Shown here: piece by piece, positions 52,756 through 63,617 of the stretch
How positions within the stretch are numbered: position 1 is the stretch's first letter
How the letters are laid out: every line of letters starts with the position of its first letter
Program-made: the position numbers and the translations under genes
The notes under the pieces: generated by a model
Told to the model about the DNA's origin: nothing
The model's input: only the letters and a program-made list of their open reading frames with translations
The model's database searches: none
Origin: Bemisia tabaci
Taxonomy: Eukaryota > Arthropoda > Insecta > Hemiptera > Aleyrodidae
DNA length: 64,000 nucleotides
Assembly (NCBI RefSeq): GCF_918797505.1
Contig: NC_092797.1
Coordinates: 31,757,372-31,821,371, forward strand
Reading direction: 5' to 3'

Positions 52756-54713
52756 GTACTAGAGTTCATTTTAAAGTTCTAATTTCATTTCATTTCATTT
52801 TATTTGGATTTTTGGACTTGATTTCTCTTCAATACAATGTGTGCCCAACACTGTTCTACCACCTTGTTACTTACAGTATCCAAGCCATGCTTCGCGTGTT
52901 TTCCCCTTTTTGAAACATATTTAGAGAGCCGGAGATCTTGCACCGTTGCCTTGTATACCGAGAACGCACAGGATGGTTTTTGCATCTAAAACACATTTCA
53001 TTATGGGACGTACAAGTAGAATAGTTTTAAGCTGTTCCAGGGACCGGCTTTGAGTGTTGTACCGCGCGAGAGGGGCTGTAGGGGTTGTTGCGAGGGCCAC
53101 TACGAAACAAAAAACATTTACATGCGAGGGATTTCAGACCGGCTGAGCGAATTGCTGCAAAGTTAAAAACTAGTCCGGACATTTATTATTGATAAAAACA
53201 TACGCTTAATAGGCCACTGTAAATCAAAAGTTTTCAAAATATTTCCGCCCTGCTCGAGGAAGTTTGGGAGGAAATTCACAACATGTGTTATGCATGTGAA
53301 ACGTGACTCCCCCGGTTAAAGGTCAAGAAGCCTCGAGTTACGGACGACGTGCAGCTAGCTCTCGGGTTCGTTAGATATCCTAAACTCGCATGCTGCTCAA
53401 CTTCGCTCCAGATTTACCGCGTCAGGCCAACGAGAATCAGAGCTCAACTACGAAATATATTTGCAAACATAATTTACACGTGACCAAATATACCAAATTC
53501 CTTTTTGAAGTAAAAAATTTGGAAATTTTTTCTCCAGTGAAAATATTATGTCGAAAACATGTCATGTGAAAACATTATTCAACGTTTATTATACTGCCGT
53601 GCAACGCAAAAACGCCGTAAACGCCATTTTACATGTTGTTGATAAAATGTATCTGAGTAGAAAAACTTGTGTACCTTGGGACAATATTTTTACAGAATTT
53701 TCTCGCAAATACTATCAAGAACTTAACTTGAAAATTTGAGGTGCATTGGTAAAATAGTTTTTATTTTATATAAAGTATTAAGTTCTAAAAAACGAGGGAA
53801 AATCTCAATGGATTTACGGTGTTCTTGCTTAGGACGGGAGTATACTAAAAGTATCCCCGCTTCATTTTGTCTATCAGGATACTGTCTATTGATAGTATTT
53901 ACGCTAGAAAGCACTACGTTGCACACTAATTTGAAAAACATAGTTCCTTTTAGTAATACCTTCAATTTATGTTTGGAATTAAGGATATTCAGAAATTTTT
54001 GTGGACTAATAAAGGTCAATAGTTAGAATCAATTACTTTCAAAAATGTAATTTTAGGATGAATTTTTCAAAATTTGACGGTGTGGATCTTAGGATTGTGT
54101 CCTCTTTCAGCCGCCCCCTTAGGCGCAGGCCCCGGCAGTTTTATAAATTCGATGTCGATAGCCAATCATTCCATAATTCGAAACCATGCCCCTGATCTCT
54201 TAAGTTTGGCTGTTTATTTTGCTAATCTCACTAATCTGCATTCTAAGCAAGCAAAATATTTTTGAACTATAGAACGTCCGGATCTGCAAGCTGGAAAGGC
54301 AGAAATAGAACGTGTGATCCTGATTTAGAATCACAGAAATGATCGAATCACTGATCAAGATCGTCACATTTTGAATCATCTAGAGGACATGAAAATTTGC
54401 AGACGGGAACTGGCATTTCCCTCTTATCATCGAGCTTTTAGAATGAGAGAACTTCACATCAGAAAGAGCAGGACTCTTTACTGGAAGACATATTATTGAA
54501 AATTAAAATATATTTTTTGATCCTGAAGCGATTTCTTTTTTCTCTTTGAACTAAATAATTTGAATTACCACGTATGAATCCCTTACCGCTAGACTCGATA
54601 TCTGTTTATTCTCCGCGATCAGTGATGAAATCACGGTCGTGCATCGTGTTTTTAGAGGGGTTAATTTTCGTGAATTTTTCTTGTGAATAATTCATATTTA
54701 ATCAGATAATATT
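52756..54713. other. AT-rich noncoding stretch
   Basis: No recognised gene. Facing open frames at 53723-54019 (-) and 53736-54026 (+) are mirror images over AT-rich DNA and lack content. Confidence 0.35.
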
Positions 54714-54719
54714 TTTATT
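54714..54719 (-). terminator. Polyadenylation signal AATAAA
   Basis: Minus-strand AATAAA about 90 nt after the stop codon of the repeat protein at 54807-55628, a sensible distance for its mRNA end. Confidence 0.5.
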
Positions 54720-54806
54720 CATTAGTCTGTGAGGATCAACAGTTCAGATTCAATTTTGCGGCAAGCTAAATGACCGATTCTCACGCCGCGTTGACAGAAA
54801 CCCACA

Positions 54807-55628
54807 TCAGTGCAGGTTTCTCACTTGCCGTGCAGCATTTTCTGTGACGCAGTCCTGTAATTTGACGACGTCATGCTTGCATGGCCAAAGAGAGCTGCAA
54901 AATCCGGATCGAACTATCACTGTGCACCTTGGTTTTACCTCATCCGGGTGCAATCTACAAGCTGGTTCTCTAGCTTTCCGGCAAAGAAGTCGAAGTCCTC
55001 TATGGTCCACCATTTCAAGGGCGTCAAAGGCTCCAACGCAGTTCTCCGTTCTCGTTCTCATTGATACATTGTAGTGCCGGCTGAAATACCGTTTGGAGCA
55101 AGGGTCCTCCTCCAGCAGAGCTTTCAAGAAAGCTGGATTTCTGACCCGTGGTCCTTGTTGTGAAGAGGCTACCTTAGGACCTCGTTTGACTGAAGTTGGC
55201 GGATATGCCAGGCGGGAAGATGAATTCCTAACCTGTGATCCTTTTTGTGAAGAGGCTTCCTCAGGACTTCGTTTGAATGAAGTTACCGGAGTTGCTCCGC
55301 CGAAAGGTGGATTCCTAACCTGTGATCCTTGATGTGAAGAGGCTCCCTTAGGACTTCGTTTGACTGCAGTTACCGGAGTTGCTCCGCCGGAAGGTGGATT
55401 TCTAACCTGTGATCCTTGTTTTGACGAGGGTCTATCAGGACTTCGTTTGACTGCAGTTACCGGAGTTGCTACGCGGGAAGGTGGATTCCTAACCTGTGAT
55501 CGATGTTGTGAGGAGGTTCCATCAGAATTTCGTCTGACTGGAGTTGGCTCTCGGCCCGTGGTCTTGGAAACAAAGGAAAAACACAAAACACATCTTTGTA
55601 AGAGGACGATACGAAAACTATTGTACAT
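54807..55628 (-). CDS. Candidate secreted 29-residue-repeat, eight-cysteine protein (273 aa)
   Basis: I do not recognise the family. The frame runs from an ATG at 55628 to a stop at 54807 without introns. Residues 1-20 or so (SFRIVLLQRCVLCFSFV) look like a signal peptide. Residues about 46-161 hold four full 29-residue repeats starting VRNP or VRNS, with KR-S/G-P in the middle and SSxQGxQ near the end; degenerate units flank them. They are basic and proline/serine-rich, probably disordered. Residues 162-273 are a non-repeated region with eight cysteines (177, 197, 216, 224, 235, 244, 250, 260), enough for four disulfides. The DNA repeat is exactly 87 bp, keeping frame, and the plus strand has a stop within a repeat, favouring this strand. 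An AATAAA follows. A family A MITE fragment lies 14 bp upstream. In a sap-feeding insect, a salivary or cuticular role is conceivable but unproven. Confidence 0.65.
   Translation of the reverse strand: MYNSFRIVLLQRCVLCFSFVSKTTGREPTPVRRNSDGTSSQHRSQVRNPPSRVATPVTAVKRSPDRPSSKQGSQVRNPPSGGATPVTAVKRSPKGASSHQGSQVRNPPFGGATPVTSFKRSPEEASSQKGSQVRNSSSRLAYPPTSVKRGPKVASSQQGPRVRNPAFLKALLEEDPCSKRYFSRHYNVSMRTRTENCVGAFDALEMVDHRGLRLLCRKAREPACRLHPDEVKPRCTVIVRSGFCSSLWPCKHDVVKLQDCVTENAARQVRNLH
55135..55570 (-). repeat. 87-bp tandem repeat array (5 units)
   Basis: GGATTTCTGACCCGTGGTCC and its variants (GGATTCCTAACCTGTGATCC) begin at 55135, 55222, 55309, 55396 and 55483, exactly 87 bp apart. It encodes the 29-residue repeats of the candidate secreted protein. 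Confidence 0.95.
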
Positions 55629-55642
55629 ATGTACTAATTAAT

Positions 55643-55735
55643 TGACGGTGAAACTAAAAGGCCACGTATTTCGATTTGCGACGTCACAGACCTCCTGTCG
55701 TAATTTTCATCAATTTTCATTCCAGCATATAATTC
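55643..55735. repeat. Partial family A MITE upstream of the repeat-protein gene
   Basis: GACGGTGAAACTAAAAGGCC, ACGTATTTCGATTTGCGACG and TCACAGACCTCCTGTCGT follow the left end of family A. The other half is missing. Confidence 0.6.
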
Positions 55736-56318
55736 ATCGTGGATAATTTTTGGCTAATTTTCTTGATTTCTCAAAGCAAGGATGAAAATCATAGTATACT
55801 AGAAAGTCGTTCAGTAAAAAAAGTCTCATCCGTCCTTGAAATGATAAAAACCAACCAATTTTATCGATCTTGGCAAGACCTAGCCTCGAGTACACAAGGT
55901 TCCAAATCAAAAAGTCGTAACTGCGGAATTATGATGATGAAACTTTAAAATTTTGTGATCAAGTAGAAAAATTGAACGCATGTATACTCAAAAACACCAT
56001 GAACAAATGAGGTAAATTAAAAAGCACGATGTAGTGTGGAAATATTATGTAGCTAATATTTAATTTATTTCCACATAGTTCCGTCTAGCATAAACACGCC
56101 CAATTATGAATTTGCATCTAGTTAAAACAATATCGAGTACGCTATAGAACTGATTTTACATACCATGTTAACATGAGCTATTAGAAACACCATGATTACT
56201 ATGTAAACTATCCGCCTAAAATGGAGCCACATGAGGTACAGATGAAAAATGCAATAAATCAACCCAACAATAACTGAATTGCGAAGAGAGCCTCGCTAGA
56301 TTTCTTGTTACAACGCAA

Positions 56319-56355
<37 letters not shown>

Positions 56356-58735
56356 AATGTTCATTACTAATTCGGAGAATTTGTCTATGATTGCGAAATA
56401 TTAGAACAGTGTTTGTAAAATTGAATAAATTATGAACAATTTATGGTAAAGGGGTCAATTCTCTATTGTTAGGGTTAATCAAAATATACATATGTAATTT
56501 GGCAACCACGCAAAACACATGTTTGAGATGACGTCAATTCCATGTTCAATTCTATACGATCAGCCATTTTTCCAGTACCTCAATCAATGATAGAGTGTAT
56601 AAGATTGAAGAAAAATGCTGTCACTTTTATTGTTAGTAATTGGTCTTCAACTTTTCTGTCTGAAATTTAAGGAAAAGTTTACTGATTTGAATTTGTTTAG
56701 TTTCAATTAACATTTTTACTTTCTACAAACCGTCTTATTTCATTTTAACGCCATTCGTATTTGTTTCCAAACGAGTCTATTTTTGTTCCTTATTTTCGCA
56801 GATCTTGAGGGTTAGTTGAGTGTTAGGCTCTACTATTATTACCACCCTATTTACTTATTACTTAGCTGTAATGATTTCGGTCAAATCACGGTGTCACAAT
56901 TGTCTGCCACCTCATTGAAAGCTTAAGTACCTTACGAGTATAGTTGCATGGTTTTTCCCTGAATCAAGGTTGGCAACGGTTTAGATGAAAAGGAGTGAGG
57001 AACTTACAACTCAGACATGATAGGAGTGGCGAGAAGTCAAGTCGAAATACTGTTGAGGAGGAATAATTAAGTTGAGCGGAATGTCCCATAAAAATAGGTG
57101 CTAAAACATCATCCCCGAGTTCCAAGCGAGTCCTCAGCTGCTCCCCTCTCTTGTTTAGCCGTTACCAACATCTTGAAACCGAGCACCAGATAAAACAAGT
57201 ATTCACGCTTTCTCGACGCATTGCGTGTATTTGAGAGTCCCCTCCCTCAGTGCTTCATCTACCACCTCCTGACGGATGCTCTTCTCACCACCATTCTCTC
57301 GCTTATTTGTTTGTCTCGTGTCGGCCTACTTATTGCCCAAATCAGAGTACTTACTTTTCAACTCTTGTTGTCACTCCTCCGCGCTCCTTTTTTGCGAATA
57401 GATGAATTTAATTGAAATATTGTGATTACAATCATGTATTGGAACAAGATGTCCTTATACAAATGGCGTTCTTCCTTTTATTTGACATACATCAATTCAG
57501 TTGAAATATTATGATTAAAATTATGAACGGGAACAAGACGTATTTAAAAAATTGACAGAGGTTGTACTGTAGATCACCTTACAAACTCTGGCAATACAAA
57601 TACGGATGGAAATAATTACTATTTAGTTTTCCAATTTCTTGCAAAAGACGCGGAAAGGCCTCAAAAGTGCACAAGGCCCAACCTACGTTCGTTTAGGTCC
57701 ACCTATGTTTATATTTCGGAAAAATATTCCTGAAAACTTAGATGGTCAGATCATTTGGATGTATGACAGCTAAAGAAAAGTCCCATTTTTCTTAGTTATG
57801 AAAAAAGATACAACTATTTCAACACCGCGGAAGCCTTTTTGCCTATAACATGAAATGAAGGGGACTCCGTTTGTTACTTTGCGATAATCTGTACAGCCTT
57901 CAGTCTTACATTCTCCGTCAAAAGTACTCTGCAACAAAATGTAAACCATCTTTATGGATTTATATATATTAATATTTGTACTTTTATTCTTCCACCTCTT
58001 CTTCTTCCTCTCTTTTTTTTCATCAGTTGCTTCCTTGTTTTCCTCTATTCCTCTCTATGCTCTTCTTCTGTTTTCCTCTTTTTCTTTTCTTCTTTTTTTT
58101 CTTTTTCATCTTCTCCTTCCTCCGCTTTTTCAGCTTCCCTTTTTCTCAATCTCATTCTTCCCATTCCAACGAGTTTAATTTGTCAGACTAGAGATAAAAC
58201 GTTGCAAAATATCTGTATATTTGACTCATTTTCAGTCCTAGAATATGATCGTATAGCTTCATTCCCCTGGAGCTTTGTTCAATCAAAGAGCCGCGAGCTA
58301 AGATATCAAACCAAAATCTCCCTCGTAAATTCAGGGAAGTTTGAGCAGTTGAAATCAGGAATTTGGCAACGTTTTCTGGAGGTTGAATGCGCAACTATCA
58401 CTGCACGTCTAACCATTTGCCTGGCATGCTCCATTTATTGAAACCCTTCTTGGGAGACCGCAACCCCATCTCACCCCCTCTCCCTTTTGGAACACTATGT
58501 TCCTTGTTTCCGCAGATCTCCCATTTCCCCCGCCGCCCTTTCCTAACTTTCTCATTACCCTCGTGCTTTACTTCTTTGATTCCTATATTTTTCGTATCGA
58601 TTTGAAGATGCTACCATTATTTTGTCGTATTTAAACTATCACATGATTGGTTCCTGACCGTAACATAACCTGCGCCGAATGCTTAAAATTATTATTATTC
58701 GCATCGAATGTAAATTGAATTATTCAGAGTGATGC
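55736..58735. other. AT-rich noncoding stretch with low-complexity tracts
   Basis: Holds a 32-base A run (56322-56353), a fragment of the short foldback at 56078-56105 (TAGTTCCGTCTAGCATAAAC), and a polypyrimidine tract of about 190 bases (57978-58170). The open frame 57954-58178 just translates the latter into Phe/Leu/Ser. No gene recognised. Confidence 0.4.
57978..58170. repeat. Polypyrimidine tract (~190 bp)
   Basis: Nearly all C and T on the plus strand (TTCTTCTTCCTCTCTTTTTT etc.), with a few purine interruptions. Could form triplex DNA or act as a splicing tract; neither is shown. Confidence 0.7.
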
Positions 58736-59240
58736 AAGGTTAAACGGTCAGACTCCAGGAGCCAAACACCCCCAAACCGCCTCTTTAAACTGAGTTTTCG
58801 AATTTTTTTTTAAGGATCATTTCTGAACTCAAGGCATATAAGTACAGGAAAGTACAAAGTTTCATGAAAAATTATCTTTTTTCAAATTTTAATTTTTATA
58901 TCAAGCAAACACGCTTCCCTGGAGAAATAATAGGAATCCGTGCTTCCTTCCTCGTGAATCCTCGTCTTACATGCTCAAATTGTCATAACATATTCTAGAT
59001 GACAAAGTATTAGAGATTGAAGGAAGGAAAGAAGATGAAGAAAAATAACATGAAAAGGTGTTGGTAGAGGAAGAGGAAAATTGAGAAGTGGTCCACAGCC
59101 GTTGCCAAATTCAGGAAAAATTATTGACTTCCTGAAATTTGGGGGGAGGGGGGCATAGCTCCGACTGGGGGACTTCATACAACAAAAAAGTCTTATTTTG
59201 ACTCATAGAACACGCTCCTGCAGTCTGGCCGTTTAACCCT
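58736..59240. repeat. ~505-bp element with ~30-bp inverted ends
   Basis: AGGTTAAACGGTCAGACTCC, AGGAGC on the left opposes GCTCCTGCAGTCTGGCCGTT, TAACCCT on the right. The interior has an AT-rich part and a GC-richer part (59130-59180). Target duplication not clear. Confidence 0.55.
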
Positions 59241-59469
59241 GGAGTGGATCACCCTGTATTTTGCAATGAGGATTGACTTTTTCTAGCTCGGCGTATCTGC
59301 TTTTTATGTTAATCCCTGTAGTCTATCTAACTCTAAGATCTCCAGGGCTTAAGTTGAAATGGAAATGCGCTTTTACGCTCTCGTGTAAGGGGAAAGACCA
59401 TATTTGCAAAGTTCCAATCCCTTTGCCCTCCCTACCCCTGTTGTGAGGTATGAACGACACTGTGCTATT
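59241..59469. other. Noncoding spacer
   Basis: No recognised feature between two inverted-repeat elements. Confidence 0.3.
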
Positions 59470-59722
59470 CTGTCGTGCTAAGGAAGGACGCCGTGTGAAC
59501 ATTCGAAGGATGCCAAATTTCCTTTCATAAAATGTTTATTTATGAGGAAAATTATGAATGTTTTTCCTTGAAATTTTCAGGAACTTTAGATAAAAATACA
59601 AACAATATTCACTGAAAAATTGGAGGAAAAGTATTCATAAGTTTACCAGGGAATTCGTGTTTTGTCGAAGAAAATTTGGCATCGCCTGAAGGTTCATACG
59701 ACGTTTTTCCTTAGCACGGCAG
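59470..59722. repeat. Family B MITE
   Basis: CTGTCGTGCTAAGGAAGGAC, GCCGTGTGAACATTCGAAGG on the left; CGCCTGAAGGTTCATACGAC, GTTTTTCCTTAGCACGGCAG on the right. Confidence 0.8.
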
Positions 59723-60933
59723 CACTGTACGCCGTATATAAGCGTACATCGAGTGCACTTACGAGTTCCTACCAACTGATATTGACGTTCAATTTACCTG
59801 TTAAAGCGCTCCGCTACTCGACTAGATTAAAACGTCGAAAGACCGAGAAAAATTAGGGTGTGACAATTTAAAAAGCGAAAAAAAAAGGAAACGAGAGAAA
59901 GAGGATACAAATGTAAAGTGGATGTGAATAGAAATAAAATGACTGCACGCACCACTCTGCCAATCAGTCGGAGCCGCGCTGTGTCGCGTCGATTCGAATA
60001 AAAAGTCGGCTCGGGCCCGCCGGAAAATTGTGTTCGAACTCTCTTACGAGTGTTCCGCGGACGGATCGCGAGGGAGGAGAATGATCTTTGTCAGTTACTG
60101 CGCTTTGCGTCAAAGCCTCTCAGTGTTCTCGTCTTTCAGCTTATTTATTTAAATTACCATTTCAAAGTAATTCACCCATAAGTGCATCTTTCCAAGTCAC
60201 ATGACTCCTCTCGCGGTGTACTCCTAAAACCTACCCCCAGGCCGCTCAAATGCACATATGCTCCCCCACCCCCTCGCAGCTCATCGCGAAAACTTGCAAA
60301 AGACTCGCTTCTTAATAAAATGATGCTCTGTACTCGCCTTTTTTCTTTCAAAGCCGAGTCTCTCCGTTTCCCTTTTTAACACTCCTCTCCGTGCCATTTC
60401 TTTTCTAGGTCATGTCTTTGTTTACTTTTCCATCATGCCAATCACTAATCAAACCGTGGAATCGTAAACGGTTGATGGGAAAGAGCAAAAAGCGACAATA
60501 CACCTATCATAATGATCCGAGTGTGCAATTGCTTTTCGTCGTATGAGTCAGGTGTATTTACCTATGTTTTATGCGAGATTAAACCAGTACAGCTGTGAGA
60601 GAAAAAAGTTAACTGTAAGTCGTGCCTCTGGTATTGTCAGGCACGCCGTGAGATAAGAAGCGTCACAGCTCGCTGACAGAGTGTGCTGCATGTGTGCTTC
60701 GGTGAAACTGCGACCCGTCAGCTTTTCGGATTAAGCAGAACTTCATGGTTGAGATATAGTGCCGCACTTAAATTTGTTACCATCGTGCTACAACATCATG
60801 GATTTGGTTTCGCCACTCAGAGTCTACTAAAAATCTACAACTTAATAGCTGAAATTTAAAATCGTTGGAAGGAATGAACTGCCAATGTACCAGTTTTGAC
60901 AGAATAGAATCAAAGCACACAAGATTGAATTGA
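59723..60933. other. Noncoding stretch
   Basis: GC-richer patch at 59980-60130 (CGGCTCGGGCCCGCCGGAAA). No gene recognised. Confidence 0.35.
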
Positions 60934-61256
60934 GAAACAAGTTGGTTTTTGCAATCGCTAGCGATAGCAATATTCGTCATGGGAACTTTTGCTTCTGGGA
61001 TATGAAAATTTTAAGGTACAGTTCGTTTGTAGTATCTTCAGAATTGAAGGGGCTATGTAATTTTGTGTCGACATCTCTTTTTTAACATTTTTAATTTTTT
61101 TTCTTTGCATACAAGAAAGCTGTTATTTACCAATTATTTATTTTCGTTGGATTATGTATGGTTTTTGGAAGTTAACGCATTTAACTTTCAGTTTCGTTTT
61201 TTCGGCGTAAAGTATGATATTTTTACTCTACGCATATGCCCGAATACGCATCATAA

Positions 61257-61509
61257 CGACGGTGAAACTACCAAACCACGTATCTCGTTTGCGGTGTTTA
61301 AAAATCTCCGCTCACATTTTATTTTTTTGAAGTAGACCAAATCAATATCATTCCTTGAAATTTTCACAGAATTTTCTCCGCACGAAGAGGAAAAATCACG
61401 GAAATTTTCAAGACTGGACGTTAAGTAGTTTTCATTTAATAAAATAAAGTATGACAGAAAGTCTGCGACGTCGCAAACCGAGATACGTGGTTTGGTAGTT
61501 TCACCGTCG
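61257..61509. repeat. Family A MITE, copy 3 (253 bp)
   Basis: CGACGGTGAAACTACCAAAC ... GTTTGGTAGTTTCACCGTCG, flanked by ATAA on both sides (61253-61256, 61510-61513). This is the copy inside the right arm, equivalent to 20636-20888. Confidence 0.9.
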
Positions 61510-62204
61510 ATAAGTGACCTATGTGCTTCCTAAGTTGCCATTTTTTTCATTCAAATAGATGTAACCGAAATGTTAGATGTGTACTACCTATACTACTTTC
61601 ATGTCATTGCTTTATTTATTTATTTACTTTTTGCGTAGGTATAAATTGTTATTTTTTGCTGAATTTTGGAGAAAATATTGCTTTAAGAACGTGGAATGTA
61701 AATTAATTTTATTGAAAAAAGAAAATACCATCATTAATTTGGGCGAACAGAGAAAATATACATCAATATTTGGGTCAACATCTCCCTGATTATATAAAGG
61801 ATGAATATATTAGTATTTCTGTATCAAAAAACTTAGCTTTTGTCTTCAGAGATACGATGATTCTAGTCCCAGTCAATTTGTTTTATTGAAAAAACAAAAA
61901 AACAAAAAATAAATAAAAAAAAAAAAAAAAAAACAACTGAAATGTTAGACATACTATTTTCATGTCTTTCTATTTGTATCAATAGGTACTTTTTGCTTAA
62001 CTTACGAACGTTGAATGCAAATTAACTTTATTGAAAAAAGAAAATAACGTAATTAATTTGGGGGAACATGTGGCTGATTATATGAAGGAGGTATATTCCA
62101 GTATTTTTGTTTAACATATTAACTCACGAGAAAATGTTCGTACATTTATCATCTACTATTAATTATTTTTTGATGATTAGTCTAAAACATTCAATACAAC
62201 CATT

Positions 62205-62310
62205 AAAAAGTAGTACCCATCGTCGGGTATCGAACTCACGATCGCCGGGTGCTTGCATCTAATCATAAGTACGAGGCGGTTTAGTCAACTAGGCTGTGAC
62301 GGATCCACGT
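62205..62310 (-). repeat. tRNA-like (SINE-type) segment, right arm
   Basis: On the minus strand CACAGCCTAGTTGACTAAAC resembles an A box and GTGAGTTCGATACCC a B box, about 45-50 nt apart, as in tRNA-derived SINEs. The left arm has a shortened version at 19850-19930. Confidence 0.5.
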
Positions 62311-62986
62311 GAGCGGGAGTAAAAATAGCATTTAAAAGACTCGGGCAATGGGCGGGACTTATCACAAGAGACCTTGATGATATGAAGCGCATTGCTGTAT
62401 TGCTGTAGGAGCCATGGTTCGCACTGTTTTAATGCGTTTTGAGGTTCATCCCAGTACGCATTCCGATCGCGGCCGTTGAGCTAAGGCAATATTTGCGTAT
62501 CCATGAATTAAATCAATCAATCGAGCTCTGATTTTGACTTCTTTACCCGTAACGAGTCCTCCAGAACAATTTTCCACCTTGTACGATGGTTATTATTTCT
62601 TTACTTCTATTTTTCAAATTTGAGGTGGGATAATGGCGGCTTCTCAAGAACACCGAGGTAGGCGATCTTTTGCACTAACGAACAGAAAACTGATGGCGAA
62701 AAATAACCAATCAGAACCTCCCAAAAAAAAGAATTTGCCTAAAAACGGAACTTCGTGGTTCTGCGCAGATTTACCAGTCAGACACGACATCTCAAAGTGG
62801 AAAAAAACTCGCTGAAAGCGAATTTTAGCAATCAACACAACTTGACGTAGAGACATGATTGGCTAAAAAATACAACGGTTTTTGATACATCGGAAAATCA
62901 ACCAAAAATCGGAGACTGGGCGAAACGCTCAAGGTCGCAGAGGTATAGGGAATCCCATAGCGAAAGCAACGGAACGATTGTAATAT

Positions 62987-63038
62987 CATGGGGAACTCCG
63001 TTCCCATGACAACATGGGGAACTCCGTTCCCATGACAA
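62987..63038. repeat. 26-bp near-palindrome duplicated at the repeat end
   Basis: CATGGGGAACTCCGTTCCCA followed by TGACAA occurs at 62987-63012 and again at 63013-63038. The left arm has it once. The unit is almost self-complementary (CATGGG..AAC..GTT..CCCATG). Confidence 0.85.
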
Positions 63039-63487
63039 AATGTGTTTGGAGTTATATCCTCCCATTAGACGCAATTTTAAAGTGGTGATAAAAGATCCCC
63101 CTGTGGGAGATTTCTTCTGTTCCCATTCAAAAAAAAATTTGAAGCATAAGGATATAAAAGCTAGAAAGCTTTTTTTCGTGAGTCTGAACGAATCTTGGTA
63201 CATTAAATGTATTATTAAAAGAACTTGGAACACAAAAAAGATTTCGTATGTGTGTCGAGTGACTTTCAAGCGGGCCTTCGGAAAACGTATGTTTGCAGTC
63301 ATCTCCGAATGTTTGAAAATGTTTAATGTCAAATGTATATAAACAGAAAATTGGAACGATCTTATGAGCTCATCAACCAAACGAGTGTACAACATTTATG
63401 TAGTGTTTTCCGATTCAGTTTTATAGATTGTCGTAGACTCTGGATTCTAGCAAGATCACGCACTGATTGATTGTCTTATGTTCACAG
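63039..63487. other. Intron sequence upstream of the sidestep-like exon
   Basis: Ends in a normal acceptor (TTGTCTTATGTTCACAG). Open frames on both strands (62898-63395 minus, 63040-63342 plus) show no recognisable domain. Confidence 0.5.
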
Positions 63488-63617
63488 GGCCAATAATCCA
63501 GGTGCAAGCTGTCATTAAAGGACAGGCTTCTTTGCCTTGCGATATCACACCACCCATAAAAAATGATAGTGTCTTGCTGGTCATCTGGTATAAAAATGGA
63601 GAGACTGCAGTTTACAG
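63488..63617 (+). CDS. Internal exon of a sidestep-like immunoglobulin cell-surface protein (partial)
   Basis: Exon bounded by an acceptor ending TTCACAG at 63487 and a donor GTAAATT at 63618. It starts in phase 1 (two bases complete the previous codon) and ends with two bases of the next. The 42 whole codons include [18 protein letters not shown] and [15 protein letters not shown]: the first half of a V-type immunoglobulin domain, with the first disulfide cysteine in LPCD and the core tryptophan in VIWYK. The CDITPP...D.V.LVIWYK pattern is typical of the sidestep (Side) family, neuronal adhesion receptors used in motor-axon guidance that bind Beaten-path proteins. Only one exon is in the window; upstream exons (signal peptide) may lie anywhere to the left and downstream ones past 64000. 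Confidence 0.8.

Larger units (their letters stand above)
60934..63012 (-). repeat. 2.1-kb interspersed repeat, right arm of the inverted pair
   Basis: Reverse-orientation copy of 19102-21215, from GAAACAAGTTGGTTTTTGCA to CTCCGTTCCCATGACAA. Contains the same MITE at the same internal place. Its counterpart of 19600-19930 (about 62210-62530 here) is the most different part. The end is followed by a second copy of its last 26 bp. Confidence 0.8.

Noticed and set aside
55135..55570. Possible CRISPR array (regular direct repeats)
   Set aside because: The 87-bp units have no separate unique spacers and keep a protein reading frame; they are a coding tandem repeat in an animal genome.
54844..55641. 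Plus-strand open frames over the 87-bp repeats
   Set aside because: The repeat length is a multiple of three, so the opposite strand is also partly open, but it contains stops within the array and lacks a signal peptide; the minus-strand frame is continuous.
62898..63395. 165-codon minus-strand frame beside the sidestep-like exon
   Set aside because: It runs from intron into the 2.1-kb repeat end and has no recognisable content.
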